A DNA stretch of 36,505 bases, from positions 1-36,505 of the forward strand of contig JAZRDX010000006.1 in the NCBI GenBank assembly GCA_045660565.1, read 5' to 3'. A program made the position numbers and the translations under genes. Below are positions 1 through 9,038 of the stretch, piece by piece (the first letter of the stretch is position 1; every line of letters begins with the position of its first letter). The notes beneath the pieces are model-generated. The model did not search any database and was not told where the DNA came from. It saw only the letters and a list, made by a program, of their open reading frames with translations. The stretch comes from SIG673 sp045660565. GTDB lineage: Bacteria > Bacillota > Clostridia > Oscillospirales > CAG-272.

Positions 1-3000
1 TGCGTTTATGTTTCTTGCCTTCTGTAAAATAACCGAGCCACTCGGGAAAATATCGGATTCCGCACCGATGCATGTATACGTACCGTCTCCGTTATCCTGG
101 AATATAACAAAGGGATATACCTCGGCTGATGCGTATTTGTACGGAAGATTTCCGTATTTGGTGGAAAGCGAGGGCTGAGTTATCAGGGTATATATCTCCT
201 TGCCTCCAACTATCGACGTTACTGCAAATATTTTTGCACCCTCTGCGGTGGTTACCTTAAATGACGGTACTGATTCATCAGCATATTTTGCGGGGATCGT
301 ACACTCTATCGCAGTATACTCTCCGTTAAGCTTGCCGAAAGTAACCGTGCTGCCTGTTTTGGGAGATGTAAGCTTTAAGCCCGTTAACGTATCGGCAATT
401 ATCTTTCCGCCGTTTACTCTTACGTTAGTTACACAATTACCTGAGCTGTCTCCGGCGGTAAAGAGCGCGATTCCGCTCGGTAGAGTTCCCGAAACATCAA
501 AGGTACAGTTATTAAAGTCTACCTCCACGCCGTGAGCATAGCTGGAACCGGGGAAATAAAGCACCGGCGCGGCATACTTACTTTCATCGGAAAAATCGAA
601 AATTATATTGTCAAAGGTAAGATAAAATTTAGAGTTGGCTACCGAGGAATCGGAATTGAAGCGGAACATTGTAACCGCAGAGGTGGTTTTGATAGTTCCG
701 TTTTTAAACGTAATGTACTTATCCCACTCCTTTTTTCCAAGCATCGAGAACTGGCTGTCAATCGTAAGAATTTTACCGCCAAGATCAAAAGTATTATCCT
801 TCTGGAAGGAAATATTAGTAAAGGCGCTTGTGTTAGGCGCAGAATAATCGCGACGCAAATAAATAACCGTCTTTATATTTCTTGCAGTTACAAGGAGTCC
901 GCTGTTTTTATTCGCGAATATATCCATTTCAGCATTTTGGAACGTATAAGTTCCGTCTCCGTTATCCTTGAAGGAAACAAAGGGATAATCATCCTTGCTT
1001 TTGTACTCTTCCGGGATTCTTCCGTACGGTGTCCAAAGAGGATCTTCCGTAAGGGCATACGTCGTAATTCCCGATTCAGTGCTTGATGCCGTAAAGCAAA
1101 CGTCCTTTTCATCGGATTTATACGATCCGCTCGGTGCCGCGGCAGTGCTCGGAAGCTCTAAGGTGGTATAATTTCCCGATGCGTCCTTTTGGAATTCAAA
1201 GACGTTTTCGCCACTTGCGGTACCTACGGTGATTCCGCTCATCGTATTTGCCTTGATAATACCGCCTTCAACGTATATATTGAGGGAAACACTGGGATTT
1301 GCAGAGGTATTTGCGTTTAAAAGTGTATTATTTCCGCTCTTTACGTTGTTAATAAGGTCAAACTCGCAATTTGTAAACGTTATCTCGCCCTTTACAGGAG
1401 CTGTAGAGCTTCCGGAATTGACAAACGGTATAGCAGATGCGCCTTCGGCATATCCGAGAGTAACGTTTTCAAAATTGAAGTTAAATTCTCTTATACCTAC
1501 CGTATCATACTTGTAATTTCCCGCAGCTTCAGCCGAATATCTTATCAAGGTATTTGCTTTCTGGAGAACGGTTCCGTTTTTGATTGTTACGTTAAGCACA
1601 CCCGAACGCTTTGCGTGGCACTGGAAAAGTCTGCCTACGCAGGTAAGCGTGTTGTCGGCAAGGTCTATAAGAATATTTCCGAACTGGAAGCTGAGGTTTG
1701 AATAGCTGTCCGTTTGAGTAATGCTTTTTCTGACGTAAACGATAACGTCGTTGCTCGGGAAGCTGGTTGTTGCGTTAGAGTTTTGAGTGTAGCTGAGAAC
1801 TCCCTCAGAGCCACTTCCGTTAACTATCGAGGTTCCGACATTCAGCACCTTGCCGTTTCTGTCAAATAGGATAACCGGATATTCATCTATATTCTCATAT
1901 ATAGACGGAATTGTTCCGTACGGAGTGATAAGGGGATCCTGTCTCTGCTCGGTGGTGCCGAGAAGCAGCTCTGCACCGCCAAAGGTTACGTCGGTAATTA
2001 TCTCGGTGGATTTTAAGTCGCTGATGTACAAGGGAGCGGAATCTGTTCCGCGGGTAGGTGCGATTATATATACCGCCTGAGAAATCAGTCCTCTTTCTTC
2101 CTCGTACTTCGGTTCGTAAACGGTATAGGTGAACTCAACGTCCGTCCACTCGTTTGCCTTAGTGTAATAGTTAAAGTAGTAGGACTCATAATCCGCAAAT
2201 TTAAGATTAATATTTGTGAGCGAATTCATCTTAACGGTGATAATACGGCTTTCGGTATCGTAAACACTAAAGCTGATCTTGAACGTTCTTCCGAGGTCTT
2301 CAGCCGTAAGATTTCCGTTTTTGATTATTTTGGAGTTATAAAGAATATTTGCAGGATTTTTAATAAATGAATCATTAGGGTAGGTAGTGTCGGGATTTAC
2401 CGATTCGATTTTCAGTGCGTTCTTTCCGTCGGGCGTTTCGGCAAATGAGTAATTAACACCGTTATAAACCGTAACTGTACCGAGCGTGTTTTCAAGAGCG
2501 TTACTGTTATTTATCTTTTCACCTGCGACACTCACCTGCTTTACAAGGAAAGCGGCTGTCGCTCCTGCGGTCATTCCCTTTATGTAGGTACTTAGGTCAA
2601 TATCGTAATACCCGGCACCCGAAACGGCTACCGTGGTTATTTTGCTTCCGACCGCTGCACTGTCGGGAGAGGCTGAATTAAATCCGCTGAGAGGATAAAC
2701 CTCAAGCTTATTGACAGCTTCATTCGTTACGTTAAGACGAAGCTTATACACGTTAAGCGTCTTACCAAATACCTTCGTATCGGACGGAACGGTAAAGTAG
2801 AAATACGTACCCTTTGACGTATTTACGGAGCTTATCGAGGACGAGGTCTCATATCCTGTTACAAAGGTAAGAACGTGCTCCTCGACCATACCCTTTCCGT
2901 TATCGCCCTTAATTCCTGCGGGAACGGTCAGAGTGTATTCGGTATCACCTTTAAGAGTGGGAGTATTAAGAGTCCATTCGGTATTTCCGTACTGAGCCGT

Positions 3001-4815
3001 CCAGCTACCCGTTACCACGTTACCCGAGGCGTCCTTTAAAACTACCCTCTCTATTTCGGATTTGCTTACCGGACCGGAAAATTTTACAGTGATAGGTGCA
3101 TTCGTAGGCAGTCCCGAATATTCTGCGTCTCTGTGAGAATAAATTACCTTAACGGCATCGTCTTTAAGATAGTAATTCGCAAATGTGAAAAGTGCCTCGT
3201 ATGTATCAACGCCGTATCTTAAATCGGGACCTGAGGCAATGGTATGTCCCATATTTATCTCAAACCAAATTGAGGGAACGTCTAAGTGTCTGCACGCATT
3301 TACAAACTGGTTTACGGTGGAGTAGTACGAAGAGTCTCTCGTGGGACAGGAGATAAACATCGGCGCATGGTTTTCGGTTATCTGCTCAACTCCTCCGCCG
3401 CAGCCCATATAAACGAAATCTGCTCCGCTGTCCAGAGTGGTACCGTTATACGTCTGCCAAGGCTGAGCTTCTCCACCGTCAATAAATCCGACAGTTTCGG
3501 TTTTTCCTGCCTCAAATCTGCTCTCTCCGCTATATCCCGGTACAACTCTTCTTTCGGGGAAGGCTTCGGGATGCTCCTCACCGAGATTTGTTGCCCATCC
3601 GCCCTTGGAGTTTCCGTATACACCCATAGCAGTATTCTTAAAGGAATATGTCTCGTGATCGGACGCGGACAGGTAACGGAGATAACGCATAGCCGCCGTA
3701 TTTATTTTGCTTTCGTTGTAAAAATGTATTGAATACGTTGTGTTGTCGCCCGTTACAGAACCGACCTCGGGATGGTTTCCGTCGAAATACTCATAATGGT
3801 CGTTACGTGCCATCGGAGTATAGCCGTGATCAAACACCGCCGCGGCATATCCGTTAAAAAGGAATCCGCTGAAATGCGGTCTGTCAGCAGTCTGAGTACC
3901 TAACGCAAGATGCTCGCTGGAATTAGACAGAACCATAACCGGAACGTCGTTTTTCGGATTTGTGGGGTACGTTACGTGCATATAGAGGTTAAGATCGATC
4001 GGTGTTCCGTCCGCTTTAACGCAGTCCTCTATCTTTTCTGCCTTGGTATGCTTTACCTTGATATATTCACCGCTAAGCGATTCGCTTCCGTCAGCGTTAT
4101 ACCATACGGGGGCGCTTCCGTCAAAGCCGTTCTGAGTTGCCTTGCGGTTTCCCTCGCCGTCAACCCATTTTATGAGAACTTCACCTTTAACGCCTCTGAA
4201 ATCGTTGTTCCATATCTCAACGATTTTTTCAAAGGTACCGTCAGCACCGTGCTTGTCGATCTCCCAGAAAACAAGGTTAAACTCGATGTTGTAGCCTGCG
4301 GGTACAACCATATTATTGTAATAATCAGCCTTGGTAACGCCTGCGATCTCGGAAAGATACGTTCCGTTTGTAACCTTAGCTCTCATTCCCTGGACAGACC
4401 AATCAAGGTCGGGCGAGACAGCCTTGGCACTGTTAAGGTAGTCAAATACCACCACGATAAATCCTCGGTCTATCATTGACTTGATTATATCCACATCGCT
4501 ATCGGTACCGATTCTCTCAATAGCCGTGTTTATAACGTATATAACGACAGGTGTTGCGTCTATACCGTAGCCGCTTTTAACCGTGATTTCACCGTCATAC
4601 AGCACGGTTACCTCTACCGGAATCCCTATGTAACCGTCCTCGTACGATTTTGTTTCACCTTTAATGTAGCTTCCAAGCTCTGTCTTGATGCTTTCCGCTG
4701 CATCGGTGTTTGCTGCCGCTTCATTCTCATCCAATGCGAAAAGCGAAATCGGAAGCACTCCGACCGTCATGAGCACGGTAAGAAGCATTGCAAGTATTCT
4801 TGTTTTTAACTTCAT
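1..4815 (-). CDS. Large secreted modular protein with alpha/beta-hydrolase-like module, C-terminus beyond window edge
   Basis: The reading frame stays open from the ATG at 4815 to base 1, giving at least 1605 residues; the stop lies outside. AGGAGGA sits 6 bases before the ATG. Residues 1-27 form a signal peptide (Lys-rich start, hydrophobic core, LFA cleavage site). Roughly residues 290-545 look like an alpha/beta hydrolase: GNSKGG gives a nucleophile-elbow-like Ser403, and MGHT supplies a candidate catalytic His524. About 558-653 resembles a bacterial Ig-like (Big_5) domain, and 660-930 a beta-rich carbohydrate-binding-like segment. From about 955 a unit of about 290 residues recurs three times (starts near 963, 1257, 1547), each opening with a YG-x-(I/L)-P...YP(V/F) motif followed by beta-helix-like strands rich in N, T and hydrophobics. 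An extracellular carbohydrate esterase or peptidase-like role is inferred, not shown. It diverges from an AraC regulator. Confidence 0.8.
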   Translation of the reverse strand, partial: MKLKTRILAMLLTVLMTVGVLPISLFALDENEAAANTDAAESIKTELGSYIKGETKSYEDGYIGIPVEVTVLYDGEITVKSGYGIDATPVVIYVINTAIERIGTDSDVDIIKSMIDRGFIVVVFDYLNSAKAVSPDLDWSVQGMRAKVTNGTYLSEIAGVTKADYYNNMVVPAGYNIEFNLVFWEIDKHGADGTFEKIVEIWNNDFRGVKGEVLIKWVDGEGNRKATQNGFDGSAPVWYNADGSESLSGEYIKVKHTKAEKIEDCVKADGTPIDLNLYMHVTYPTNPKNDVPVMVLSNSSEHLALGTQTADRPHFSGFLFNGYAAAVFDHGYTPMARNDHYEYFDGNHPEVGSVTGDNTTYSIHFYNESKINTAAMRYLRYLSASDHETYSFKNTAMGVYGNSKGGWATNLGEEHPEAFPERRVVPGYSGESRFEAGKTETVGFIDGGEAQPWQTYNGTTLDSGADFVYMGCGGGVEQITENHAPMFISCPTRDSSYYSTVNQFVNACRHLDVPSIWFEINMGHTIASGPDLRYGVDTYEALFTFANYYLKDDAVKVIYSHRDAEYSGLPTNAPITVKFSGPVSKSEIERVVLKDASGNVVTGSWTAQYGNTEWTLNTPTLKGDTEYTLTVPAGIKGDNGKGMVEEHVLTFVTGYETSSSISSVNTSKGTYFYFTVPSDTKVFGKTLNVYKLRLNVTNEAVNKLEVYPLSGFNSASPDSAAVGSKITTVAVSGAGYYDIDLSTYIKGMTAGATAAFLVKQVSVAGEKINNSNALENTLGTVTVYNGVNYSFAETPDGKNALKIESVNPDTTYPNDSFIKNPANILYNSKIIKNGNLTAEDLGRTFKISFSVYDTESRIITVKMNSLTNINLKFADYESYYFNYYTKANEWTDVEFTYTVYEPKYEEERGLISQAVYIIAPTRGTDSAPLYISDLKSTEIITDVTFGGAELLLGTTEQRQDPLITPYGTIPSIYENIDEYPVILFDRNGKVLNVGTSIVNGSGSEGVLSYTQNSNATTSFPSNDVIVYVRKSITQTDSYSNLSFQFGNILIDLADNTLTCVGRLFQCHAKRSGVLNVTIKNGTVLQKANTLIRYSAEAAGNYKYDTVGIREFNFNFENVTLGYAEGASAIPFVNSGSSTAPVKGEITFTNCEFDLINNVKSGNNTLLNANTSANPSVSLNIYVEGGIIKANTMSGITVGTASGENVFEFQKDASGNYTTLELPSTAAAPSGSYKSDEKDVCFTASSTESGITTYALTEDPLWTPYGRIPEEYKSKDDYPFVSFKDNGDGTYTFQNAEMDIFANKNSGLLVTARNIKTVIYLRRDYSAPNTSAFTNISFQKDNTFDLGGKILTIDSQFSMLGKKEWDKYITFKNGTIKTTSAVTMFRFNSDSSVANSKFYLTFDNIIFDFSDESKYAAPVLYFPGSSYAHGVEVDFNNCTFDVSGTLPSGIALFTAGDSSGNCVTNVRVNGGKIIADTLTGLKLTSPKTGSTVTFGKLNGEYTAIECTIPAKYADESVPSFKVTTAEGAKIFAVTSIVGGKEIYTLITQPSLSTKYGNLPYKYASAEVYPFVIFQDNGDGTYTCIGAESDIFPSGSVILQKARNINA

Positions 4816-4860
4816 ATTAAATCCTCCTTTTAAAAACTTAAAAGTTTTTCAGGTTATCCC

Positions 4861-4889
4861 TTGCTTTTTATTATATCACGTGTTATAAT
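4861..4889 (+). promoter_or_regulatory. Sigma-A-type promoter for the first AraC regulator
   Basis: TTGCTT (4861-4866), 17 bases, TATAAT (4884-4889). Transcription would begin near 4896, which excludes upstream in-frame starts such as the TTG at 4861. Confidence 0.65.
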
Positions 4890-4898
4890 AAATAACAA
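4870..4898 (-). promoter_or_regulatory. Sigma-A-type promoter for the large secreted protein gene
   Basis: On the minus strand TTGTTA (4898-4893), a 17-base spacer and a perfect TATAAT (4875-4870) precede the gene starting at 4815. The core overlaps the oppositely oriented promoter at 4861-4889. Confidence 0.65.
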
Positions 4899-4935
4899 GT
4901 GGGATATTAATACATATTTATGGGGGAAAATGCTC

Positions 4936-5772
4936 ATGAGGTTTGATGACGGACTTGAAATAGCTTTAAATAACGGCTCTGCATACATCAATCGATATGT
5001 TACCAAAAGAACGGGATATCATTCACATGATTTTGTTGAGATAGCGTATGTAGCAGACGGAACCGGAACTCACGTAATAAACGGAACCACATACAAGACT
5101 TCAAAGGGAGATATATTTTTAATCAATTACGATGTTCCGCATGAATTTATTGCAGGCGAAACCCCGATTCTCATATATAACTGCATATTCACACCGGATT
5201 ATTTTGATTCCGCACTTAAGGAAAGCAGAAACTTTTTTGATATTACCGATCACTTTTTACTTAGTGATATTTATACCGATATGCCGAAAAATTACATTTT
5301 CGTTACCGCAAACGGAAGCGAAAACAATCATATTCTCAATATTTACGAAAGGCTGCTTCAGGAGTTTAACGAAAAACAGATAGGCTACCGTGATATTATG
5401 CGAGGATACGTAATAGAGCTTTTGGTTATAATTTGCAGATTAAAGCTGTGCGTTAACTCAAACAAGACACAAAAAATGTTAGAAATACTTGCGTATATTA
5501 ACGCTAACTACAAAAGGACGGTAAAAATTGAAGAGCTTGCCGAAATGGTAGGTTACAGCAACTCTCATTTCAGACGTGTTTTTAAAGAGCTGACGGGCAA
5601 GACATTGAAGCAGTATATCCAGCTTCTCCGCATTGAAGAGGCATACAGGCTATTAAAAGATAGGGAAAACAGCGTTGAGCAAATTGCCTCTGAGGTAGGT
5701 TACAGCGATATAAAGCATTTCTATTCGGTGTTTAAAAAAATAAGCGGTAAGCTTCCGAAAAATTTCCGCTGA
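4936..5772 (+). CDS. AraC-family transcriptional regulator with cupin sensor domain
   Basis: A 278-residue regulator. The N-terminal part has a cupin-like sugar-sensing fold (YHSH...E motif, then GTGTHVINGTTY and a GDIFLINYDVPHEF strand pair). The C-terminal ~100 residues carry the two helix-turn-helix units of the AraC family: KIEELAEMVGYSNSHFRRVFK, then SVEQIASEVGYSDIKHFYSVFK. The start at 4936 is preferred because GGGGGA lies 9 bases upstream; an ATG at 4930 is too close to it, and the open frame further upstream contains the promoter. It is divergent from the giant secreted protein gene with interleaved promoters, so it probably controls that gene in response to a sugar. The effector cannot be read from sequence. 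Confidence 0.9.
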   Translation: MRFDDGLEIALNNGSAYINRYVTKRTGYHSHDFVEIAYVADGTGTHVINGTTYKTSKGDIFLINYDVPHEFIAGETPILIYNCIFTPDYFDSALKESRNFFDITDHFLLSDIYTDMPKNYIFVTANGSENNHILNIYERLLQEFNEKQIGYRDIMRGYVIELLVIICRLKLCVNSNKTQKMLEILAYINANYKRTVKIEELAEMVGYSNSHFRRVFKELTGKTLKQYIQLLRIEEAYRLLKDRENSVEQIASEVGYSDIKHFYSVFKKISGKLPKNFR

Positions 5773-5897
5773 AGCGAATGTTTGTTCTCCTACGCACGAA
5801 TGAAGAACCGCTCCAAGCCTTTGTTCGGATACAATTTTTCGCCTCGATATAAGAGCGTTCTGAAATATCTTCACCGTATTTTCACTCTGCATTTAGC

Positions 5898-5926
5898 TTG
5901 ACATTCCTAAATCTTTATGATATAAT
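5898..5926 (+). promoter_or_regulatory. Consensus sigma-A promoter for the AEC transporter
   Basis: Exact TTGACA (5898-5903), 17-base spacer, exact TATAAT (5921-5926), about 34 bases before the ATG at 5960. Confidence 0.85.
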
Positions 5927-5959
5927 GTAACGTAAAAAATCACACATTGAGGACAAATA

Positions 5960-6856
5960 ATGCAAATCATTTTAAAACAGCTTTCAATACTGTACATATT
6001 CTTTCTTATCGGCTGGATAATAGGCAAAACCAAAAAGGACAAGGCGTCTCACGCCGATATTTTATCGGTGCTGCTCGTAAACGTTTTTCTTCCGTGCAAG
6101 GTCTTTAATACCTTTTCAAAAAACTTTACCGTTTCATACATATCGGAAAAATACGTGCTTATTATAACCTCGCTTATTCTGCTCGTTATAATGACTGTAC
6201 TCGCCTTCTTCGTTTCAAAGCTTCTGACAAAAAACAAATACGAAAAAAAGGTGTACACCTACTCCTTTATTATAGGAAACTACGGCTATCTCGGATACGC
6301 GCTTATAGAGTACGTTTTCGGGCAGAGCGTTCTTACAGATTTTATGCTGTTCGTAATTCCTTTCGTTATGTTTACATACACGGCAGGATATATGATGCTC
6401 ACCGGCTCGGATTTTTCGGCAAAAAGACTTATAACACCAACCACGGTAACTATGGTTCTCGGTATAACAGCAGGGCTTACGGGCGTGTATATTCCCGAAA
6501 TAATAGAGACAACTACCGCTACCGCCTCCGCCTGCGTAGGACCTCTCAGCATGCTTCTGACCGGAATAACACTCTCCACCTTTGCGGCAAAGGATTTACT
6601 GTCAAACAAAACGGCTTACGCTGTTTCCTTTATACGTCTTTTGGTGCTCCCCGCAGTCGCTTATTTTATCTGCAAGGTGCTTTGTCTTGACACGCTGCTT
6701 CCTATGATTTTAATGGTTACCTGTATGCCCTGCGGCTTAAACACAGTTGTATTCCCGAAGATAGTCGGAGAGGACTGCACGACGGGAGCAAGACTTGCGC
6801 TTATAACGCATACCCTCTCCATTATAACGCTCCCCCTCTGGCTCTCGCTGATATAA
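5960..6856 (+). CDS. AEC (auxin efflux carrier)-family permease
   Basis: A 298-residue integral membrane protein with about ten hydrophobic segments arranged as two five-helix halves separated near residues 145-160, the usual layout of the AEC/PIN-like family (Pfam Mem_trans). The conserved features visible are the N-terminal GWIIGK segment, the LLVNVFLPCKVF helix with its Pro, and the late CMPCGLNTVVFPK segment that matches the P-x-G-x-N-x-x-x-F signature of the second half. Bacterial members export or import organic acids, amino acids or siderophore-like anions; the substrate here is unknown. GAGGA lies 7 bases before the ATG. It has its own strong promoter and a shared terminator, so it is a single-gene unit. 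Confidence 0.88.
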   Translation: MQIILKQLSILYIFFLIGWIIGKTKKDKASHADILSVLLVNVFLPCKVFNTFSKNFTVSYISEKYVLIITSLILLVIMTVLAFFVSKLLTKNKYEKKVYTYSFIIGNYGYLGYALIEYVFGQSVLTDFMLFVIPFVMFTYTAGYMMLTGSDFSAKRLITPTTVTMVLGITAGLTGVYIPEIIETTTATASACVGPLSMLLTGITLSTFAAKDLLSNKTAYAVSFIRLLVLPAVAYFICKVLCLDTLLPMILMVTCMPCGLNTVVFPKIVGEDCTTGARLALITHTLSIITLPLWLSLI

Positions 6857-6910
6857 AAATTTTCCGAAAGCTTTTTACTTTCGGTATATAATTATGTAAA
6901 TCCAAAAAAC

Positions 6911-6942
6911 AAACCTTACGGCTGCTAATCACCGTAAGGTTT
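6911..6942. terminator. Bidirectional rho-independent terminator
   Basis: An 11-bp perfect stem (AAACCTTACGG 6911-6921 with CCGTAAGGTTT 6932-6942) with a 10-base loop and flanking A and T tracts, between convergent genes ending at 6856 and 6953. Confidence 0.88.
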
Positions 6943-6952
6943 ATTTTTATAT

Positions 6953-7837
6953 TTATCTTTTAAGTCTTTTATACGCCCCCGGGGTAATGCCGTATATCCT
7001 TTTAAAGGCTCTTGTAAAGCTGCTTGCATCGCTATATCCCACCTTTTCGGCAATCAGCTCCACCGACGCTTCACTCTCTCCAAGCAGATCGAGGAATTTC
7101 TGCATTTTTATTCTTTCGCAGTAATATTTATATGAGGCGCCCGTCTCCGCGTGAAACCTTCTGCTGAAATGCTCGGCGGAGTACCCAAAGTAACGTGAAA
7201 CGGTTTCAAGTCTTATATCGTCAGCTACCGATACGTATTGGCAAACCGTCTCCGCAAACTCCGACCGCACAGTAAGAGGCGTAATTCCCTTACAGTATCC
7301 CGACAGAAGACCGCAAAGCATAAATACCGCACCGTTCAGTAAAAGTGCACTGCCTCCTCCCGACAATGCAGTTTTATCGCTTGCTCCCCCCGGCTTAGCT
7401 TCGGTATTCACTATCGGCAAGACGTTACGCACTCCGTTTTTCTCCCCCTCTATACACCCAAGTATCCTATCAAAAAGCCGCCTTACCTCATCGTCCGGCG
7501 TTTCGATAACGCTTGATTTAAGAGAGGAAAGCTCCGTCTCTTTGTCTCCAAAGTATTCCCCGATAAACTGAAGAACGTCAATTTCCGCTCCGCCCTCTGA
7601 GGTCGCGTAGGTAGTATGAATATCTCCCGGGCGGATAATAACGGCATCTCCCGGCTTAAACCTTATCTTTTCCGAGTTTATCTGCTGCTCACCGTAGCCT
7701 CTGCGCACGTACAGAAGCTCATACGAATTGTGCCAATGAAGTCTTGCCATAGCGGAAGGCTCGCTGACTGTGTTTTTTATGAAAAATATCTTATTTTCCG
7801 AAAGTCTGCTTTTTTCATTTTCATGATACGCCTGCAT
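6953..7837 (-). CDS. AraC-family transcriptional regulator with cupin domain
   Basis: A 294-residue regulator. Residues ~25-80 form a cupin (LHWHNSYELLYV, GDAVIIRPGDIHTTY with metal-ligand-like His). A Gly/Ser/Lys-rich stretch in the middle looks like a linker. The last ~100 residues carry two helix-turn-helix motifs (RLETVSRYFGYSAEHFSRRF and SVELIAEKVGYSDASSFTRAF) ending in the typical GITPGAYKR. The start at 7837 is chosen because AAGGTGG lies 6 bases upstream and because the possible upstream ATG at 7888 lies within the promoter. It is divergent from the URO-D-like operon at 7981, with overlapping -35 elements, so it is the likely regulator of that operon. Confidence 0.9.
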   Translation of the reverse strand: MQAYHENEKSRLSENKIFFIKNTVSEPSAMARLHWHNSYELLYVRRGYGEQQINSEKIRFKPGDAVIIRPGDIHTTYATSEGGAEIDVLQFIGEYFGDKETELSSLKSSVIETPDDEVRRLFDRILGCIEGEKNGVRNVLPIVNTEAKPGGASDKTALSGGGSALLLNGAVFMLCGLLSGYCKGITPLTVRSEFAETVCQYVSVADDIRLETVSRYFGYSAEHFSRRFHAETGASYKYYCERIKMQKFLDLLGESEASVELIAEKVGYSDASSFTRAFKRIYGITPGAYKRLKR

Positions 7838-7868
7838 AACTCCCCACCTTTTATCAAGTTTTGTATAT

Positions 7869-7898
7869 ATTATATCATATTTTGTCATTGAAAGTCAA
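7869..7898 (-). promoter_or_regulatory. Sigma-A promoter for the second AraC regulator
   Basis: Minus strand TTGACT (7898-7893), 18 bases, TATAAT (7874-7869). Its -35 shares base 7893 with the divergent promoter. Confidence 0.7.
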
Positions 7899-7916
7899 GT
7901 GCTTATCAGATATAAT
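7888..7916 (+). promoter_or_regulatory. Sigma-A promoter for the URO-D-like/ubiquitin-like operon
   Basis: TTGAAA (7888-7893), 17 bases, TATAAT (7911-7916), about 65 bases before the ATG at 7981. Confidence 0.75.
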
Positions 7917-7980
7917 ATAAATGTAAATAACACGAAGAACACCAAATTTATACATTTAAAACACTGAAAGGATAAAAAAT

Positions 7981-9006
7981 ATGTTTAACAGAGCTCCCGA
8001 TTTTGAAAATAATCTGCTTAAGGTTTTAAAGGGCGAGCGTCCCGAGCGCGCCACCCTTTTCGAGCTGTTTTTATCTACCGCTCATCTTGAATTTTTAGCA
8101 GGCGAAAAGCTTGCGTCAAGAGATCCCGTAGATATTCTTCGCCTTACCGTAAACGGAATGAAAAACGCAGGCTACGACTACGCAACCTGCTACGCCTCAC
8201 AGCTTACCTTTGGAAGCGCGCATCAAGATCAAAAGGAAACGAAATCTCTTAACAGCGACTCTATGATTTATGACTGGGAATCGTTTGAAAAATACGAGTG
8301 GCCGGATATGGAAACGCAGGATTACTCCCGTCTTGAAAAGATAAAGCCTTATCTTCCCGACGGAATGAAGATTATGGTCATGGGTCCCGGGGGTGTGCTT
8401 GAAAACGTCATCTCTATAGTAGGATACGACAACCTTTGCATTATGCTTTACGAGGAGCCTGAGCTTGTAAAGGAGATATTTGACAACGTCGGAAAGAGAC
8501 TTTTACGCTACTACGAAAACGCCGCCGCGGCTGATACGGTAGGTCTTCTCGCGTCAAACGACGACTGGGGATTCAATACACAGACGTTTCTACGTCCCGA
8601 CGATATGCGTAAATACCTTTTCCCGTGGCACAAAAAGATAGTTGAGACGGTACATAAAACCGGCAAACCTATTCTTCTCCATTCCTGCGGATACTATAAT
8701 GAGGTAATCAACGACATAATAAACGACATTAAGTACGATGCACGTCATTCCTACGAGGATAACATTACGCCCGTAGAAAAGGCATACGAGGATCTGAACG
8801 GAAAAATCACGGTGCTTGGCGGAATAGACGTTAACTTCCTTTCAACAAAAACACCCGATGAGGTATACAAGCGCAGTACCGCGATGCTGGAGCGCACGTG
8901 GGAACGCGGCGGCTACGCGCTCGGTAGCGGAAACAGTATCGCGGATTATGTTCCGAAGGAAAATCTCCTTGCATTGCTCCGCGCGGCACATGAGTTTAAT
9001 AGGTAA
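7981..9006 (+). CDS. URO-D superfamily protein (corrinoid methyltransferase-like)
   Basis: A 341-residue protein of the uroporphyrinogen-decarboxylase/MtaA-CmuA superfamily, a TIM-barrel group that either decarboxylates uroporphyrinogen III or moves methyl groups between corrinoid proteins and thiols. Visible signatures are GPGGVLENV, the E-EPELVKEIFD helix, NDDWG, and LLHSCG with a metal-ligand-like His234-x-Cys236. GGID is followed by a late GSGNSI where zinc methyltransferases have a third ligand Cys; here Ser316 takes that place. It lacks the N-terminal Arg motifs I would expect of true HemE, so methyl transfer is likelier than heme synthesis. No corrinoid protein is in the window. AAAGGAT lies upstream. 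It is the first gene of an operon with the ubiquitin-like gene 32 bases downstream. Confidence 0.82.
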   Translation: MFNRAPDFENNLLKVLKGERPERATLFELFLSTAHLEFLAGEKLASRDPVDILRLTVNGMKNAGYDYATCYASQLTFGSAHQDQKETKSLNSDSMIYDWESFEKYEWPDMETQDYSRLEKIKPYLPDGMKIMVMGPGGVLENVISIVGYDNLCIMLYEEPELVKEIFDNVGKRLLRYYENAAAADTVGLLASNDDWGFNTQTFLRPDDMRKYLFPWHKKIVETVHKTGKPILLHSCGYYNEVINDIINDIKYDARHSYEDNITPVEKAYEDLNGKITVLGGIDVNFLSTKTPDEVYKRSTAMLERTWERGGYALGSGNSIADYVPKENLLALLRAAHEFNR

Positions 9007-9038
9007 CAACATAAAATATTTTCCAAGGAGAAACAGTT

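Noticed and set aside
532..1086. Plus-strand open frames opposite the giant secreted protein gene
   Set aside because: The minus frame is open from 4815 to the edge with continuous domain repeats. The plus frames have no RBS and low-complexity content.
7981..9006. Annotation as HemE (true uroporphyrinogen decarboxylase)
   Set aside because: The HSCG metal-type motif and the absence of the HemE N-terminal Arg signature and of other heme genes argue for the methyltransferase-like branch.
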